This document shows, one piece after another, positions 45,704-54,352 of a DNA stretch of 64,000 nt; the stretch's first letter is position 1, and each line of letters starts with the position of its first letter. The DNA comes from Paenibacillus monticola. GTDB lineage: Bacteria; Bacillota; Bacilli; Paenibacillales; Paenibacillaceae. The notes under the pieces were generated by a model. It saw only the letters and a list, made by a program, of their open reading frames with translations, had not been told where the DNA came from and searched no databases. The position numbers and the translations under genes are program-made. The DNA lies in NCBI RefSeq assembly GCF_009664975.1, contig NZ_WJXB01000002.1, positions 744,001-808,000 on the forward strand, read 5' to 3'.

Positions 45704-47584
45704 CTACTGAATTTGTACAGTCTTGTCCTTGCCGGTGAGTGAAGGAATTAAAGTTACCCGATCTCTACCCTTAGCTTTACTTATATATAAAGCTCCATCA
45801 GCCAGTGTCAGCACTTCATTTCCGGTGATACCGGACGCAGGAATTCCGCTGGCAATACCGATGCTGATAGATACGGTTTGCTTAACAGAAGCCGTATGCG
45901 GCAGTTGAAGATCCGTCACGCTTTGGCGAATAGCCTTCCCAAAGACAGCTGCGCCTTTCTCATCTGTGCGGGGTAAAATAACTACGAACTCCTCACCACC
46001 AAATCTTGCGACAACTCCATCGCTTCCACAATTTTCACTTATAGCTTCTGCAACCTGACGAATACACCAGTCACCCGCCACATGACCATAAGTATCGTTA
46101 TAATTCTTGAAATAATCGATATCGCAAATCAACACCGATAAATCCGCCTGTTCAGCTATATGCTGCTGCAGCTCCTCCTGAAGAACTTGATCCAGATATC
46201 TCCGGTTATATAAAGAGGTAAGACTGTCCAAGCGAGACAATTTCTCCAGCTCTGCGTTTGCAATCTCCAGTTCACTCGTCCGCTCTTTCACCTTCTCGCT
46301 CAACTGGTGTGTGAGGTCTTTCTGGGATTGCAGCGCCGACTGCTCCACCACGATAAGTCGGCTTTTCAGCATATTGATCTTATTCGCCAAGGCAATGGAC
46401 ACGAAGGCTATTTGCAAGGTGAAACCAATCTGCAGTGAATATTCCGTGATTGCATTAAAAGGTAAAATCCCAAACTGCTTGAGCAAATAAAACATTGCCC
46501 CTATAAAAGAAGGGATAAAGGAAAACAGATACGAAGCTGCAAATCTCCCTTGCTTGCGAAGCATTAGAACACCGATCGACACTGCAAAAACTAAACTAGG
46601 GAAATTTATAAACGGCAGCAACGTTCTACTGGTGACGAAGTCCAATCCCAACGAGGCAGCAACCCCGATACAGCAATAGGCAATCCATAGTGAGATCAGC
46701 CCATCCAGTTTCGGCGCATATTTCCGGGTTTCCAGAAAGCTGCGGATGAATAGAAACAAGCACACCATCATTACCATGTTAAAAAACATATAACTTCTCG
46801 TTTCCCAAAATGGCTGAGCTGGCCAAATATATTTGAACGCCGTACCATTAATGACCATGAAGAAAAACCAGCTACTCAACACCAGCAAAATGTAATAGAG
46901 GTAAGTTATCTCTTTTAGGAACAGCAGCAGAAATAAGTTATACACAAACATAATCAGGAAAATTCCATAGGTGATGCCTAGCAGGAGAGCATCTCTTGTG
47001 TTTTTTGCGATATAGCTGTCCTGATCCCACAATGTTACCGGGAATCTTACCAGCAATGACGCATTTCTCAGGATGACCTTCTTGCTCTCATGTGGAAGCA
47101 GCTTGATCTCATAGGCGATATTCCTGTATTTCAAGCCGCTTTGCTTATACGGATATTCGGTCCCTGCAATCTTTCGTGTGAAATCTCCGGCTGCGTTCTC
47201 AATAAATAGCTCAACATGTTCATTTCTGCCGGCAATTTCGTAGACCGTTGTTACTTCGTTGTCCGAATCATTGACGATTTCAACATAACCCCAATAGACG
47301 CTGTCCGTCCGCCCGAAGTTTGTCTTTGGGTCTGTATGGGGTCCATTGGCACCGCTCTCTACAACCTTTAAAATATCGTATACGTCCTTGTTCTTATCTT
47401 TGTCCTTTATAATCGTTAGGTAGGAATCAAGCTTGAGGCTAAAGCCCTGCTCTTGAACTTTCACTATAGATGCAGATGCAGATGCTGACTCTGTGTGAAT
47501 CAGCAGAAATACAGCACACATAAATATCCATAATACAATTGTTCGTTTTCCTGAAAAGTATAAAAAAGGAAGTCTAAGTTTCAC
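45704..47584 (-). CDS. 7TMR-DISM diguanylate cyclase
   Basis: This 626-residue sensor has a signal peptide or N-terminal helix (about 10-35), an extracellular 7TMR-DISMED2-like carbohydrate-binding-type domain (about 40-185), a 7TM DISM region (about 195-400), a coiled coil (about 410-450) and a GGDEF domain with active motif ARFGGEEF and ICDIDYFKNYNDTYGH. The RxxD I-site is not present. GTG at 47584 is the start, since GGAGAGAGG is 7 nt before it. A frame extension to 47653 runs through that site. It lies 120 bp after thiH with no obvious terminator between, so read-through is possible. Confidence 0.9.
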   Translation of the reverse strand: MKLRLPFLYFSGKRTIVLWIFMCAVFLLIHTESASASASIVKVQEQGFSLKLDSYLTIIKDKDKNKDVYDILKVVESGANGPHTDPKTNFGRTDSVYWGYVEIVNDSDNEVTTVYEIAGRNEHVELFIENAAGDFTRKIAGTEYPYKQSGLKYRNIAYEIKLLPHESKKVILRNASLLVRFPVTLWDQDSYIAKNTRDALLLGITYGIFLIMFVYNLFLLLFLKEITYLYYILLVLSSWFFFMVINGTAFKYIWPAQPFWETRSYMFFNMVMMVCLFLFIRSFLETRKYAPKLDGLISLWIAYCCIGVAASLGLDFVTSRTLLPFINFPSLVFAVSIGVLMLRKQGRFAASYLFSFIPSFIGAMFYLLKQFGILPFNAITEYSLQIGFTLQIAFVSIALANKINMLKSRLIVVEQSALQSQKDLTHQLSEKVKERTSELEIANAELEKLSRLDSLTSLYNRRYLDQVLQEELQQHIAEQADLSVLICDIDYFKNYNDTYGHVAGDWCIRQVAEAISENCGSDGVVARFGGEEFVVILPRTDEKGAAVFGKAIRQSVTDLQLPHTASVKQTVSISIGIASGIPASGITGNEVLTLADGALYISKAKGRDRVTLIPSLTGKDKTVQIQ

Positions 47585-47704
47585 TGGTAGTCCTCTCTCC
47601 TGCTTAAAGTAAGACGAGTATACCACCATAATCTTAGATTGTAACATTCTCATTTTAGAATGATCTCACATACTTCAGAAGAGCTTTCCTGACCCTTTGT
47701 CTCC

Positions 47705-48829
47705 TCAGATAGAAAGGCTGGCGGGCATTGTGAGTATATCCCAATCCTTGAATACGGGTTGCAATTGGTTCGCATACAACATGTCTGTAATTTCTTGAAC
47801 ACTACGTCCATCAGAAATCTCAAACTGTGGAGTTCCACCTTCGTTCGTATGTCCGCCTACCTCAGTCGATACCCCAGCCGACATTTTGGTAATGCCCAGA
47901 TGAATTAGTTGATCACGAAGAACAGCAGGCTCTCTTGTCGAAAGGGTGATTCCTGAGCGGGGCAGAAACAGACGGTAGGCCAAAATAATCTGCACCAGCG
48001 CACGGTCGGTTACGTCACTCTCTGGATTAAACTCTCCCAGATAGGGCCGAAAGCGTGGGGGCGACAAGCTGATTTCGCATTCAGGATAGCTGTTCTGCAA
48101 ATACCGGGCATGCATAGCCGTCATGAAAGCCTCCTTCCGCCAATCGTGCATCCCCAGCAGGGCACCAATATTCACGGAACGGAATCCGGCCTGACAGCCT
48201 CGTTCTGGAGCATCCAATCTGTTGCGATAGTTTCTCTTGGGCCCCTTAACATGCAGCTCTTTATAGGTATCTTGATGATACACTTCCTGAAAAAGCGTGA
48301 GGCCGTCCACGCCCGCTTGCAGCAATTCCTTGTATTCAGCGGTAGTAAGCGGGTTGATCTCAATACTGATCGAAGTGAAATACTGACGCAGCACCTCTAC
48401 ACATTCCTTGATGTAGGAAACGGGATTCTCTCTGCGGGATTCTCCAGTAAGGATCAGAATATGACGTATGCCCGTAGCTGCAATCATCTCCGCTTCCCGC
48501 TTGACTTCATCCATCGATAGCTTCTTGCGTGGAAAGTCATATATAGAGCTAAAACTGCAATAGGTGCAGTGATTGACGCAGAAATCGGCCAGATACATTG
48601 GAGTAAACAGTTGAATTGCCTGTCCGAAATGCGAACGGGTAATCCGCTGCGCTTTACCCGCCATCTCCTCCAGATAAGTCCCACCAGCCGGAGAGAGCAG
48701 CACCAGTAAGTCCCCTTCATCCATCCGTTCTTTTTGAAGTACCCGCTTTACATCTACCTCGGTGTATCGCTTCCATAACTCCTCATATGGATATTTCTCT
48801 AACGTAGTCAACGTTTCATAAAAGCTCAT
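47705..48829 (-). CDS. thiH: 2-iminoacetate synthase ThiH (radical SAM)
   Basis: This 374-residue radical-SAM lyase splits tyrosine to dehydroglycine (2-iminoacetate) and p-cresol for thiazole synthesis. The cluster motif CVNHCTYC (C-x3-C-x2-C) is at about residues 83-90, preceded by FTPMYLADF, and the conserved end MSAGVSTEVGGH is present. This oxygen-sensitive route replaces the glycine oxidase ThiO used by Bacillus. It is the last gene of the riboswitch-led tenI-thiS-thiG-thiH operon, 36 bp after thiG. p-Cresol is an expected by-product. Confidence 0.96.
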   Translation of the reverse strand: MSFYETLTTLEKYPYEELWKRYTEVDVKRVLQKERMDEGDLLVLLSPAGGTYLEEMAGKAQRITRSHFGQAIQLFTPMYLADFCVNHCTYCSFSSIYDFPRKKLSMDEVKREAEMIAATGIRHILILTGESRRENPVSYIKECVEVLRQYFTSISIEINPLTTAEYKELLQAGVDGLTLFQEVYHQDTYKELHVKGPKRNYRNRLDAPERGCQAGFRSVNIGALLGMHDWRKEAFMTAMHARYLQNSYPECEISLSPPRFRPYLGEFNPESDVTDRALVQIILAYRLFLPRSGITLSTREPAVLRDQLIHLGITKMSAGVSTEVGGHTNEGGTPQFEISDGRSVQEITDMLYANQLQPVFKDWDILTMPASLSI

Positions 48830-48865
48830 CCTTATCCCCCATTTCCTAGGTACCGTTTGATTCGA

Positions 48866-49633
48866 TCAGCCCAAAAATCCGGTTAACGGTGAAGACGCTG
48901 CTGCTCTTTCTTCAACAGGACCCAGGCCTGCCAGATATGCCTTACGACCTGCGGATACAGCCTCACGAAAAGCTTCCGCCATTCCCAGCGGATCACGCGC
49001 TGTTGCGATGGCTGTATTCAGCAGCACTGCCGCTGCCCCCATCTCCATGGCTTCCGCCGCTTCAGAAGGCCTGCCGATACCTGCATCTACGATAATAGGA
49101 AGGTTCACCTCTTCAATAAGGATGCGCAGCAATTCTTTGGTTCTAAGCCCACGGTTGGTACCGATGGGCGACCCAAGCGGCATCACGGCTGCGGCACCAA
49201 CATCCCGCAGCCGCAAAGCGACTGAAAGGTCAGGACTCATATAAGGCAGGACAATAAAGCCCTCAGCTGCGAGAATTTCAGTAGCCCGGATCGTCTCCAG
49301 ATTATCTGGCAGCAAATATTTCTGGTCATTGATGACTTCAATCTTGACCCAATTCCCAAGCCCGGCTGCCCTTGCCAGCCGGGCAATACGTACCGCTTCC
49401 TCGGCCGTACGCGCACCAGAGGTATTGGGTAAGAGCTTCATGTGGGCTGGAATATGATTCATAATATTTTCTGTGCCTCCAGCAGGGTCAACCCGGCGAA
49501 GTGCAACTGTAATTACCTCTGCACCGGAACAGGTAATCACCTCGGGAATAAGTGTATTGCGGCTATATTTGCCGGTTCCAATGAACAGCCGACTGGATAA
49601 GACGGTATCGCCAATGACTAAAGGATCAAACAT
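48866..49633 (-). CDS. thiG: Thiazole synthase ThiG
   Basis: This 255-residue TIM-barrel enzyme builds the thiazole phosphate ring from deoxyxylulose phosphate, 2-iminoacetate and ThiS thiocarboxylate. The Schiff-base Lys lies in NWVKIEVI, and family blocks [35 protein letters not shown] and LLNTAIATA are all visible. It acts in complex with ThiS and ThiH, both in this operon. A 343-bp gap with a long imperfect hairpin separates it from thiS. Confidence 0.97.
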   Translation of the reverse strand: MFDPLVIGDTVLSSRLFIGTGKYSRNTLIPEVITCSGAEVITVALRRVDPAGGTENIMNHIPAHMKLLPNTSGARTAEEAVRIARLARAAGLGNWVKIEVINDQKYLLPDNLETIRATEILAAEGFIVLPYMSPDLSVALRLRDVGAAAVMPLGSPIGTNRGLRTKELLRILIEEVNLPIIVDAGIGRPSEAAEAMEMGAAAVLLNTAIATARDPLGMAEAFREAVSAGRKAYLAGLGPVEERAAASSPLTGFLG

Positions 49634-49775
49634 GAACTCAGCCTCCTGAATTAAATTCTAATTACTTACGATCAAATTCGAACGAACGATCTAATGAGAT
49701 AAACATATCAAACCTGCAGAGTTGCAGATCAAATCTGACGGACTGTGTAGCCTCTATTTTTCCTTTGAGGGGGGT

Positions 49776-49876
49776 TCGGAACGGGAATCGGACTCAGAAG
49801 ACGCTATTGAAACAAAAACAGCTTCTTTTGGGAAGAAATTGAGTCAATAACGTCTCTGGTGTCCGTCAAATTCCCA
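49776..49876. repeat. Long imperfect inverted repeat between thiS and thiG
   Basis: The left arm (about 49783-49810: GGGAAT, CGGACTCAG, AGACG, TATTGA) pairs in order with the right arm (about 49843-49875: TCAATA, CGTCT, CTG, GTCCG, ATTCCC) with small bulges. An inner hairpin GCTTCTT/AAGAA fills the loop. The stretch has no reading frame of note and looks like a folded dispersed repeat element. The rest of the gap (49634-49976) shows only a short GCCAAC/GTTGGC stem after thiS. Confidence 0.6.
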
Positions 49877-49976
49877 AATCACCTGATTCCGAGCAAATAG
49901 GGACCTCTCAGTCCGGTTCACTAGATCAAACCCCAAATGTTGAGATAGCGCCAACCATCGCGCCGATTGTTGGCCC

Positions 49977-50180
49977 TCAACCACCCCCTACGAAATGGAC
50001 CAATTCAATGCGGTCCCCATCGGCCAGACAAACATTTCCGTAATCTTCCTTGCTGATTATCCCTCCGTTTAACTCGACAATAATCAGACGTCCAGACCAT
50101 TCGGAACGGTTAAGTAACTCGTCTATGGTTCTACAGTCTTCGGAATATTCACTCACTGTTCCGTTGATAAGCAGTTTCAT
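49977..50180 (-). CDS. thiS: Sulfur carrier protein ThiS
   Basis: This 67-residue ubiquitin-like sulfur carrier ends in VGGG, so a terminal Gly-Gly is available for adenylation and thiocarboxylate formation. The fold is supported by MKLLINGTVSEY and ELNGGIISKEDYG. The adenylating enzyme ThiF is not in this operon and must come from elsewhere (for example a MoeB/ThiF homologue). It lies 7 bp after tenI. Confidence 0.93.
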   Translation of the reverse strand: MKLLINGTVSEYSEDCRTIDELLNRSEWSGRLIIVELNGGIISKEDYGNVCLADGDRIELVHFVGGG

Positions 50181-50187
50181 TCATCCT

Positions 50188-50796
50188 TCACCTCCTTTGC
50201 ATCGCTGTGCGATAGGCATTCATAGCAGTTAAAGGGTCTTCGGCGCCGCAAATCCCGGACATTACCGCTACACCCGCAACCCCCTGCTCCATCACTCTGA
50301 CCACATTGTTAGGCTTGATTCCGCCTATGGCAATCACCGGAATGGAACTATACCGCACAACATCTGCCAATAGCTCCAACCCACGTTCTTGTTGTCCCGG
50401 CTTGCTGGTCGATGGATATACATGGCCGAACAAGCAATAATCCGCTCCCTGCAGGGCCGCTTCAGATGCCTCCTCCGGGGAGTGAACCGAGCTTCCCAGA
50501 CGCAGATGGGGTCCCAGTGCTCTAGCGGCAGCAGGTTTCAGACTATGCCAGGCCAGCTGCACACCGCCAGCGCCCAATGCCACTGCAACATCGATGCGGT
50601 CATTAATAATCAGCTTAGGAGCAGGGATACCTGCCTCAAGCAGTTGCTCTCCTGCAGCCAATAGTTCACCGGCGGATAGATGCTTTTCTCGTAAATGGAT
50701 ATAATCTGCCAAAGGATGCAGCACTATTATTTTTTCAATGAATTGCCTCAAAGGGAGCTTGCCATCCGAAATTACATGAATCTCGCCTTGTGCCAT
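50188..50796 (-). CDS. tenI: Thiazole tautomerase TenI
   Basis: A 202-residue TIM-barrel protein close to thiamine phosphate synthase ThiE but with TenI features: HLREK in place of the ThiE QLREK, GGVQLAWHSLKP at the place of the ThiE HVGQ motif, SVHSPEEA, DYCLFGHVYPS and AIGGIKPNN. TenI speeds aromatisation of the thiazole carboxylate tautomer. It is the first gene after the TPP riboswitch. The ATG at 50796 has AGAAGGG 6 nt upstream. The frame continues upstream through the terminator and riboswitch without meaning. Confidence 0.9.
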   Translation of the reverse strand: MAQGEIHVISDGKLPLRQFIEKIIVLHPLADYIHLREKHLSAGELLAAGEQLLEAGIPAPKLIINDRIDVAVALGAGGVQLAWHSLKPAAARALGPHLRLGSSVHSPEEASEAALQGADYCLFGHVYPSTSKPGQQERGLELLADVVRYSSIPVIAIGGIKPNNVVRVMEQGVAGVAVMSGICGAEDPLTAMNAYRTAMQRR

Positions 50797-50848
50797 ACCT
50801 GACCCTTCTTTCGTTAAATAGTAGAGTGCTTTATTGCTCAGAAAACAC

Positions 50849-50882
50849 AAAAAAACCGCCCCCCAGAAGGAAGGCAGTCGGA
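50849..50882 (-). terminator. Riboswitch-controlled terminator before tenI
   Basis: A GC-rich imperfect stem (CCG...CGG outer pairs, GGGGGGCGG arm) runs into seven T residues on the minus strand (50849-50855). It lies between the TPP aptamer and the tenI start, as expected of an expression platform. Confidence 0.65.
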
Positions 50883-50933
50883 ATCTGCAAGTGAATAAGG
50901 CTGATAAGGGCCTGGTTACAGTCATTCGTTCTC

Positions 50934-51018
50934 CACTTCCCTCCGCTGGTATAACCCAGATCAGGTTCAAAGGGTCCGGAACTTGTTTCTCCGTCTCAGC
51001 CTTGCGGCCCCCCTAGTG
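50934..51018 (-). ncRNA. TPP riboswitch (THI element)
   Basis: Read on the minus strand the aptamer has CACTAGGGG opening P1, GGCTGAGA, ACCCTTTGAACCTGAT, CTGGGTTATACCAGCG and GGGAAGTG closing P1, all the conserved thi-box parts in order. It should turn off tenI-thiS-thiG-thiH transcription when thiamine diphosphate is bound. Confidence 0.95.
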
Positions 51019-51142
51019 ACAACACAATATTAAATTATTATTTGAATTAACTATAGAATATGAATATCATACTAACATAATATTCCTCTTAGAAACATCT
51101 ATTAATAGAGTTCAGACGAAAATCACTCGCTTTAGAAGCACA

Positions 51143-51184
51143 AAAAAGCCCCGAGCCCGCATCACATGCCAGGTTCAGAGCTTA
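51143..51184 (-). terminator. Intrinsic terminator of the SDR gene
   Basis: AAGCTCTGAACC pairs imperfectly with GGGCTCGGGGCTT and is followed by T6 on the minus strand. Confidence 0.7.
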
Positions 51185-51191
51185 AAATTAT

Positions 51192-52061
51192 TTATCCGTT
51201 TACGATTTCCCCGCCGTTCACATGCATAACCTGCCCAGTCACATAGGTCGAATCGTCAGAAGCTAAATATACGTATGCCGGTGCCAGCTCCTCTGGTTGT
51301 CCAGGACGTTTCATCGGTTGTGTTGAACCGAACTCACTGACCTTTTGGGCATCAAAGGTTGAAGGGATCAGCGGCGTCCAGATTGGCCCTGGGGCGACTG
51401 CGTTGACACGTATGCCTTTATCCGCCAGATTCGTGGACAACGAACGTGTAAAGCTGAGAATTGCCCCCTTCGTGGACGAATAGTCCAACAGCTGCGGGCT
51501 GCCCCGGTAGGCCGTAATAGAAGTCGTATTGATGATTGTAGAACCTTCCTTCAGATGGGGCATCGCAGCTTTGGTCAAATAGAACATGGCAAAAATATTC
51601 GTCCGGAACGTACGCTCCAGCTGTTCGGCGGTAATATCCTCAATTTTATCCTGCGGATGCTGCTCGGCTGCATTGTTGATGAGAATATCCAACTTACCGA
51701 GGCCTTTTACCGTTTGGTTAATGAGATCCTGACAAAAAGCTTCGACACCGATATCTCCAGCGATTAGGACGCATTTCCGTCCCTCCTGCTCAACCTGCCG
51801 TTTGGTCTCCTCCGCATCGGAATGCTCATTGAGATAAGATATAACTACATCTGCACCTTCCTTGGCAAAAAGAACCGCCACGGCTCGTCCGATTCCGCTG
51901 TCGCCTCCCGTAATGAGGGCAACCTTACCCAGCAGCTTACCCGCTGCTTTATAATTCGCCGGCTCGTATTTAGGCCGCGGGTCCATTTTACTTTCAATCC
52001 CGGGCTGCTGGTTCTGCTCCTGTGGGGGTAAGGTCTTCTGTGTTTGATTGCTACTTGACAA
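51192..52061 (-). CDS. Short-chain dehydrogenase/reductase, YhdF/YdaD-type
   Basis: This 289-residue SDR oxidoreductase has NAD(P) motif TGGDSGIGRAVA near residue 51, NNAAEQHP, catalytic Ser in TTSITAY and Tyr/Lys in YSSTKGA, and the C-terminal TGQVMHVNGG. The first 40 residues form a Gln/Pro-rich extension (SSSNQTQKTLPPQEQ) typical of the stress-induced Bacillus members YhdF, YdaD and YhxD. The substrate is unknown for the group. It is transcribed alone, divergent from the NUDIX gene. Confidence 0.92.
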   Translation of the reverse strand: MSSSNQTQKTLPPQEQNQQPGIESKMDPRPKYEPANYKAAGKLLGKVALITGGDSGIGRAVAVLFAKEGADVVISYLNEHSDAEETKRQVEQEGRKCVLIAGDIGVEAFCQDLINQTVKGLGKLDILINNAAEQHPQDKIEDITAEQLERTFRTNIFAMFYLTKAAMPHLKEGSTIINTTSITAYRGSPQLLDYSSTKGAILSFTRSLSTNLADKGIRVNAVAPGPIWTPLIPSTFDAQKVSEFGSTQPMKRPGQPEELAPAYVYLASDDSTYVTGQVMHVNGGEIVNG

Positions 52062-52256
52062 AATCCCTGTCTCCTTTCGCTTTGCAATTGGATATTAGCC
52101 GAATCGTCTTAGGATGGCTTAAGGGGCTTGGTTTATACCATTCTTACAATATGTTTTTACCACGGTATCACGAAAATTAAACAGTAGGTTTATTGATCAC
52201 GGTATGAATTATAATTAGTGTAGGATTTGATTTAGACCAAAGGGGAGCAAAAATTC

Positions 52257-52682
52257 ATGATAAAAAATAGCCATAACATCGTTGTCGCTGTCAAGGGAGT
52301 TATCCTGTTTGAAGGTAAAATGCTGCTCGTGCAGCGTGCTGCAGACGATTATGTCGGCGCTGGAACTTGGGAGTGTGCTGGAGGAAAGATTGAATTCGGA
52401 GAAGAACTGGAAGTCGCTCTAATCCGGGAAATTGTTGAGGAAACGGGACTTACGGTTACTGTCGGGAAGATTTTATATGCAGCCGCGTTTATGTCAGATC
52501 CGGCAAGACAGGTTATTATTCTTACATACTTATGTAAAAGTTTACAAAATACCGTTCGCTTGTCCAGAGAGCACGTAGACTACAAATGGTGTACCAAAGA
52601 ACAAGTACGGACATTATTACCGCCCCAGATTACTGCTGATTTTGAGAAAAATAATATGTTCGAACTGGAAGGCCTGTTGTAA
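52257..52682 (+). CDS. NUDIX hydrolase
   Basis: This 141-residue pyrophosphohydrolase has a full Nudix box GX5EX7REUXEEXGU beginning GGKIEFGEE and ending REIVEETGL (about residues 42-64). It cleaves a nucleoside diphosphate linked to another moiety, with divalent metal. A MutT-like or ADP-sugar/NADH substrate cannot be decided. Shine-Dalgarno GGGGAG lies 9 nt before ATG. A strong GC-rich terminator is shared with the convergent membrane-protein gene. Confidence 0.93.
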   Translation: MIKNSHNIVVAVKGVILFEGKMLLVQRAADDYVGAGTWECAGGKIEFGEELEVALIREIVEETGLTVTVGKILYAAAFMSDPARQVIILTYLCKSLQNTVRLSREHVDYKWCTKEQVRTLLPPQITADFEKNNMFELEGLL

Positions 52683-52715
52683 AAGCCCGCTCTCCACATA
52701 ACGGAGAGCGGGCCT
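52681..52715. terminator. Bidirectional terminator between NUDIX and DUF2269-like genes
   Basis: A perfect stem GCCCGCTCTCC/GGAGAGCGGGC (52685-52695 with 52703-52713) with a T4 tract on the minus side. Confidence 0.75.
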
Positions 52716-52739
52716 AACAAGCTTCGTCTACAACTACTA

Positions 52740-53165
52740 TTAAATAATATGTCTATACACCATGAAGAACACCATCACGACCAAAGCGACTGCCAGCAGC
52801 GCACTTAAGGTCCGAATCTTGCCAGTCTCGCTAGAGACATCACGATTCTCGCGCATGCCAACAGCGGCAAGACGTAGCGGCTTACTGATAATTCCACCAA
52901 GAGCGAACATCGCTAACAACAGCAGGACAACAATGATCATCCACGGTACGGAATAATCACCTTGGGTCATCATGTAGCCACCCGTAAGCAGTTGAATGAC
53001 CAGTCCGTATTGAGCAAAACGGTTAAATCCGCCTACTGCGCTGAGCGTACCTTCTCTGGCCGGTACGGAGAGCTTCTCAGCACGGCTGAGAATAAAGGGC
53101 AGTACAAGATAGAACCCCAACGCCAATGTCCCAATCATATGTAGTAAAAAGAAGACTTTCTCCAT
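52740..53165 (-). CDS. Four-helix membrane protein, DUF2269-like
   Basis: This 141-residue protein has four clear hydrophobic segments (about 4-26, 50-68, 76-97, 117-137) and no catalytic motif. Size and helix pattern resemble small DUF2269/YtzC-like integral membrane proteins, but the assignment is weak and no function is known. The start has GGAG about 6 nt upstream. It lies alone between the NUDIX gene and mdh. Confidence 0.65.
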   Translation of the reverse strand: MEKVFFLLHMIGTLALGFYLVLPFILSRAEKLSVPAREGTLSAVGGFNRFAQYGLVIQLLTGGYMMTQGDYSVPWMIIVVLLLLAMFALGGIISKPLRLAAVGMRENRDVSSETGKIRTLSALLAVALVVMVFFMVYRHII

Positions 53166-53235
53166 ACCATAACTCCTCCAATGTTTTCTGTGATATTAGT
53201 TACATTTAAGTATAACCCATTTCTGGGAATTAAGA

Positions 53236-53286
53236 AAAGAAAAAAGGATATCCTAGCCATTAATCATGGACTTTGGATATCCTTTT
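53236..53286 (-). terminator. Terminator of the citZ-icd-mdh operon
   Basis: AAAAGGATATCC (53242-53253) and its complement (53275-53286) with inner CCAT/ATGG pairing form a long stem with T-rich tail on the minus strand, 19 bp past mdh. Confidence 0.8.
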
Positions 53287-53305
53287 CTTCGATGAGACCC
53301 TAAAT

Positions 53306-54247
53306 TTAGAGTGTTACTGCAGCCGTTACGGCGCGTACGGAGTCAGCTGACTTATCCAGAGCCGCCTTCTCTTCAGCGGTAAGCTCCAGTTCAAATATTT
53401 TCTCAATGCCATTCGCGCCGAGCAGGGCCGGAACGCCCATGAACAAGCCGTCATAGCCATATTCGCCTTCAAGCAGGGCAATAACCGGAATAATCCGCTT
53501 CTTGTCCTTCAGGATGGCTTCCGTCATCTGTACCAGGGAAGCCGCAGGCGCATAATAAGCGCTGCCGTTGCCTAGCAAGCTGACGATTTCGCCGCCGCCC
53601 ACACGTGTTCGTTGCACAATTTCAGCGATTCGTTCCGGAGAAATCAAAGTATCGATCGGAATGCCGCCAACACTGGAATAGCGTACAAGTGGAACCATAT
53701 CGTCACCATGGCCGCCAAGTACAAAACCACGCACATCTTCAACAGAGACGTTAAGCTCTTGCGCAATAAAGGTACAATAACGAGCTGTATCAAGCACACC
53801 TGACTGTCCAATTACACGATTCTTCGGAAAGCCCAGCGCATGATAAGCAGCATAAGTCATCGCATCTACGGGGTTGCTCAGAATAATCACAATGGATTCA
53901 GGAGCTACACGTTTAACGTTCTCACATACTGATTTCACAATACCTGCATTGGTGTTGACGAGATCATCACGGCTCATTCCCGGCTTACGGGCTATACCTG
54001 CTGTAATGATGACGATATCCGAATCAGCAGCATCTTCATAACTCGATGTTCCTGTAATCTGACTATCGAACTTTTGCACAGGACCGGCTTCCTGCATGTC
54101 CAGCGCTTTGCCCTTAGTTGGATTCTCCAATTGCGGAATATCAAGCAGAACAACATTACCCAGTTCCTTCTGAGCTAGCATAAGGGCCGTGGTAGCGCCG
54201 GTAAAACCAGCGCCCACGACTGTAATTTTATAACGTTTGATGGCCAC
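53306..54247 (-). CDS. mdh: Malate dehydrogenase
   Basis: This 313-residue NAD-dependent enzyme oxidises malate to oxaloacetate. It belongs to the LDH-like MDH group of Bacillus: NAD motif [10 protein letters not shown], substrate Arg residues in [13 protein letters not shown] and catalytic His in [13 protein letters not shown] at 54247 is the start, with GGAGGG 6 nt before it. It is the third gene of the citZ-icd-mdh operon, as in Bacillus subtilis. The spacer from icd contains three copies of a short repeat. Confidence 0.97.
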   Translation of the reverse strand: MAIKRYKITVVGAGFTGATTALMLAQKELGNVVLLDIPQLENPTKGKALDMQEAGPVQKFDSQITGTSSYEDAADSDIVIITAGIARKPGMSRDDLVNTNAGIVKSVCENVKRVAPESIVIILSNPVDAMTYAAYHALGFPKNRVIGQSGVLDTARYCTFIAQELNVSVEDVRGFVLGGHGDDMVPLVRYSSVGGIPIDTLISPERIAEIVQRTRVGGGEIVSLLGNGSAYYAPAASLVQMTEAILKDKKRIIPVIALLEGEYGYDGLFMGVPALLGANGIEKIFELELTAEEKAALDKSADSVRAVTAAVTL

Positions 54248-54264
54248 GAATTGCCCTCCTAAGA

Positions 54265-54348
54265 TTTTGTAAGCATAAACTTCATTGAACAACTTCGTAC
54301 AAAATTACTTCGTAAGCATACGCTTTAAGTTTTGTAAGCATAAACTTC
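54265..54348. repeat. Short iterated repeat between icd and mdh
   Basis: TTTTGTAAGCATAAACTTC occurs twice without change (54265-54283 and 54330-54348). A diverged third copy lies between (about 54309-54327, CGTAAGCATACGC). On the transcribed strand the unit reads GAAGTTTATGCTTACAAAA. Confidence 0.85.
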
Positions 54349-54352
54349 TTGA

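Noticed and set aside
52157..52183. Sigma-B-like promoter of the SDR gene (GTTTAA, then about 13-14 bp, TGGTAA)
   Set aside because: The -10 match is weak and many relatives of the likely host lack a standard sigma-B, so no feature was called.
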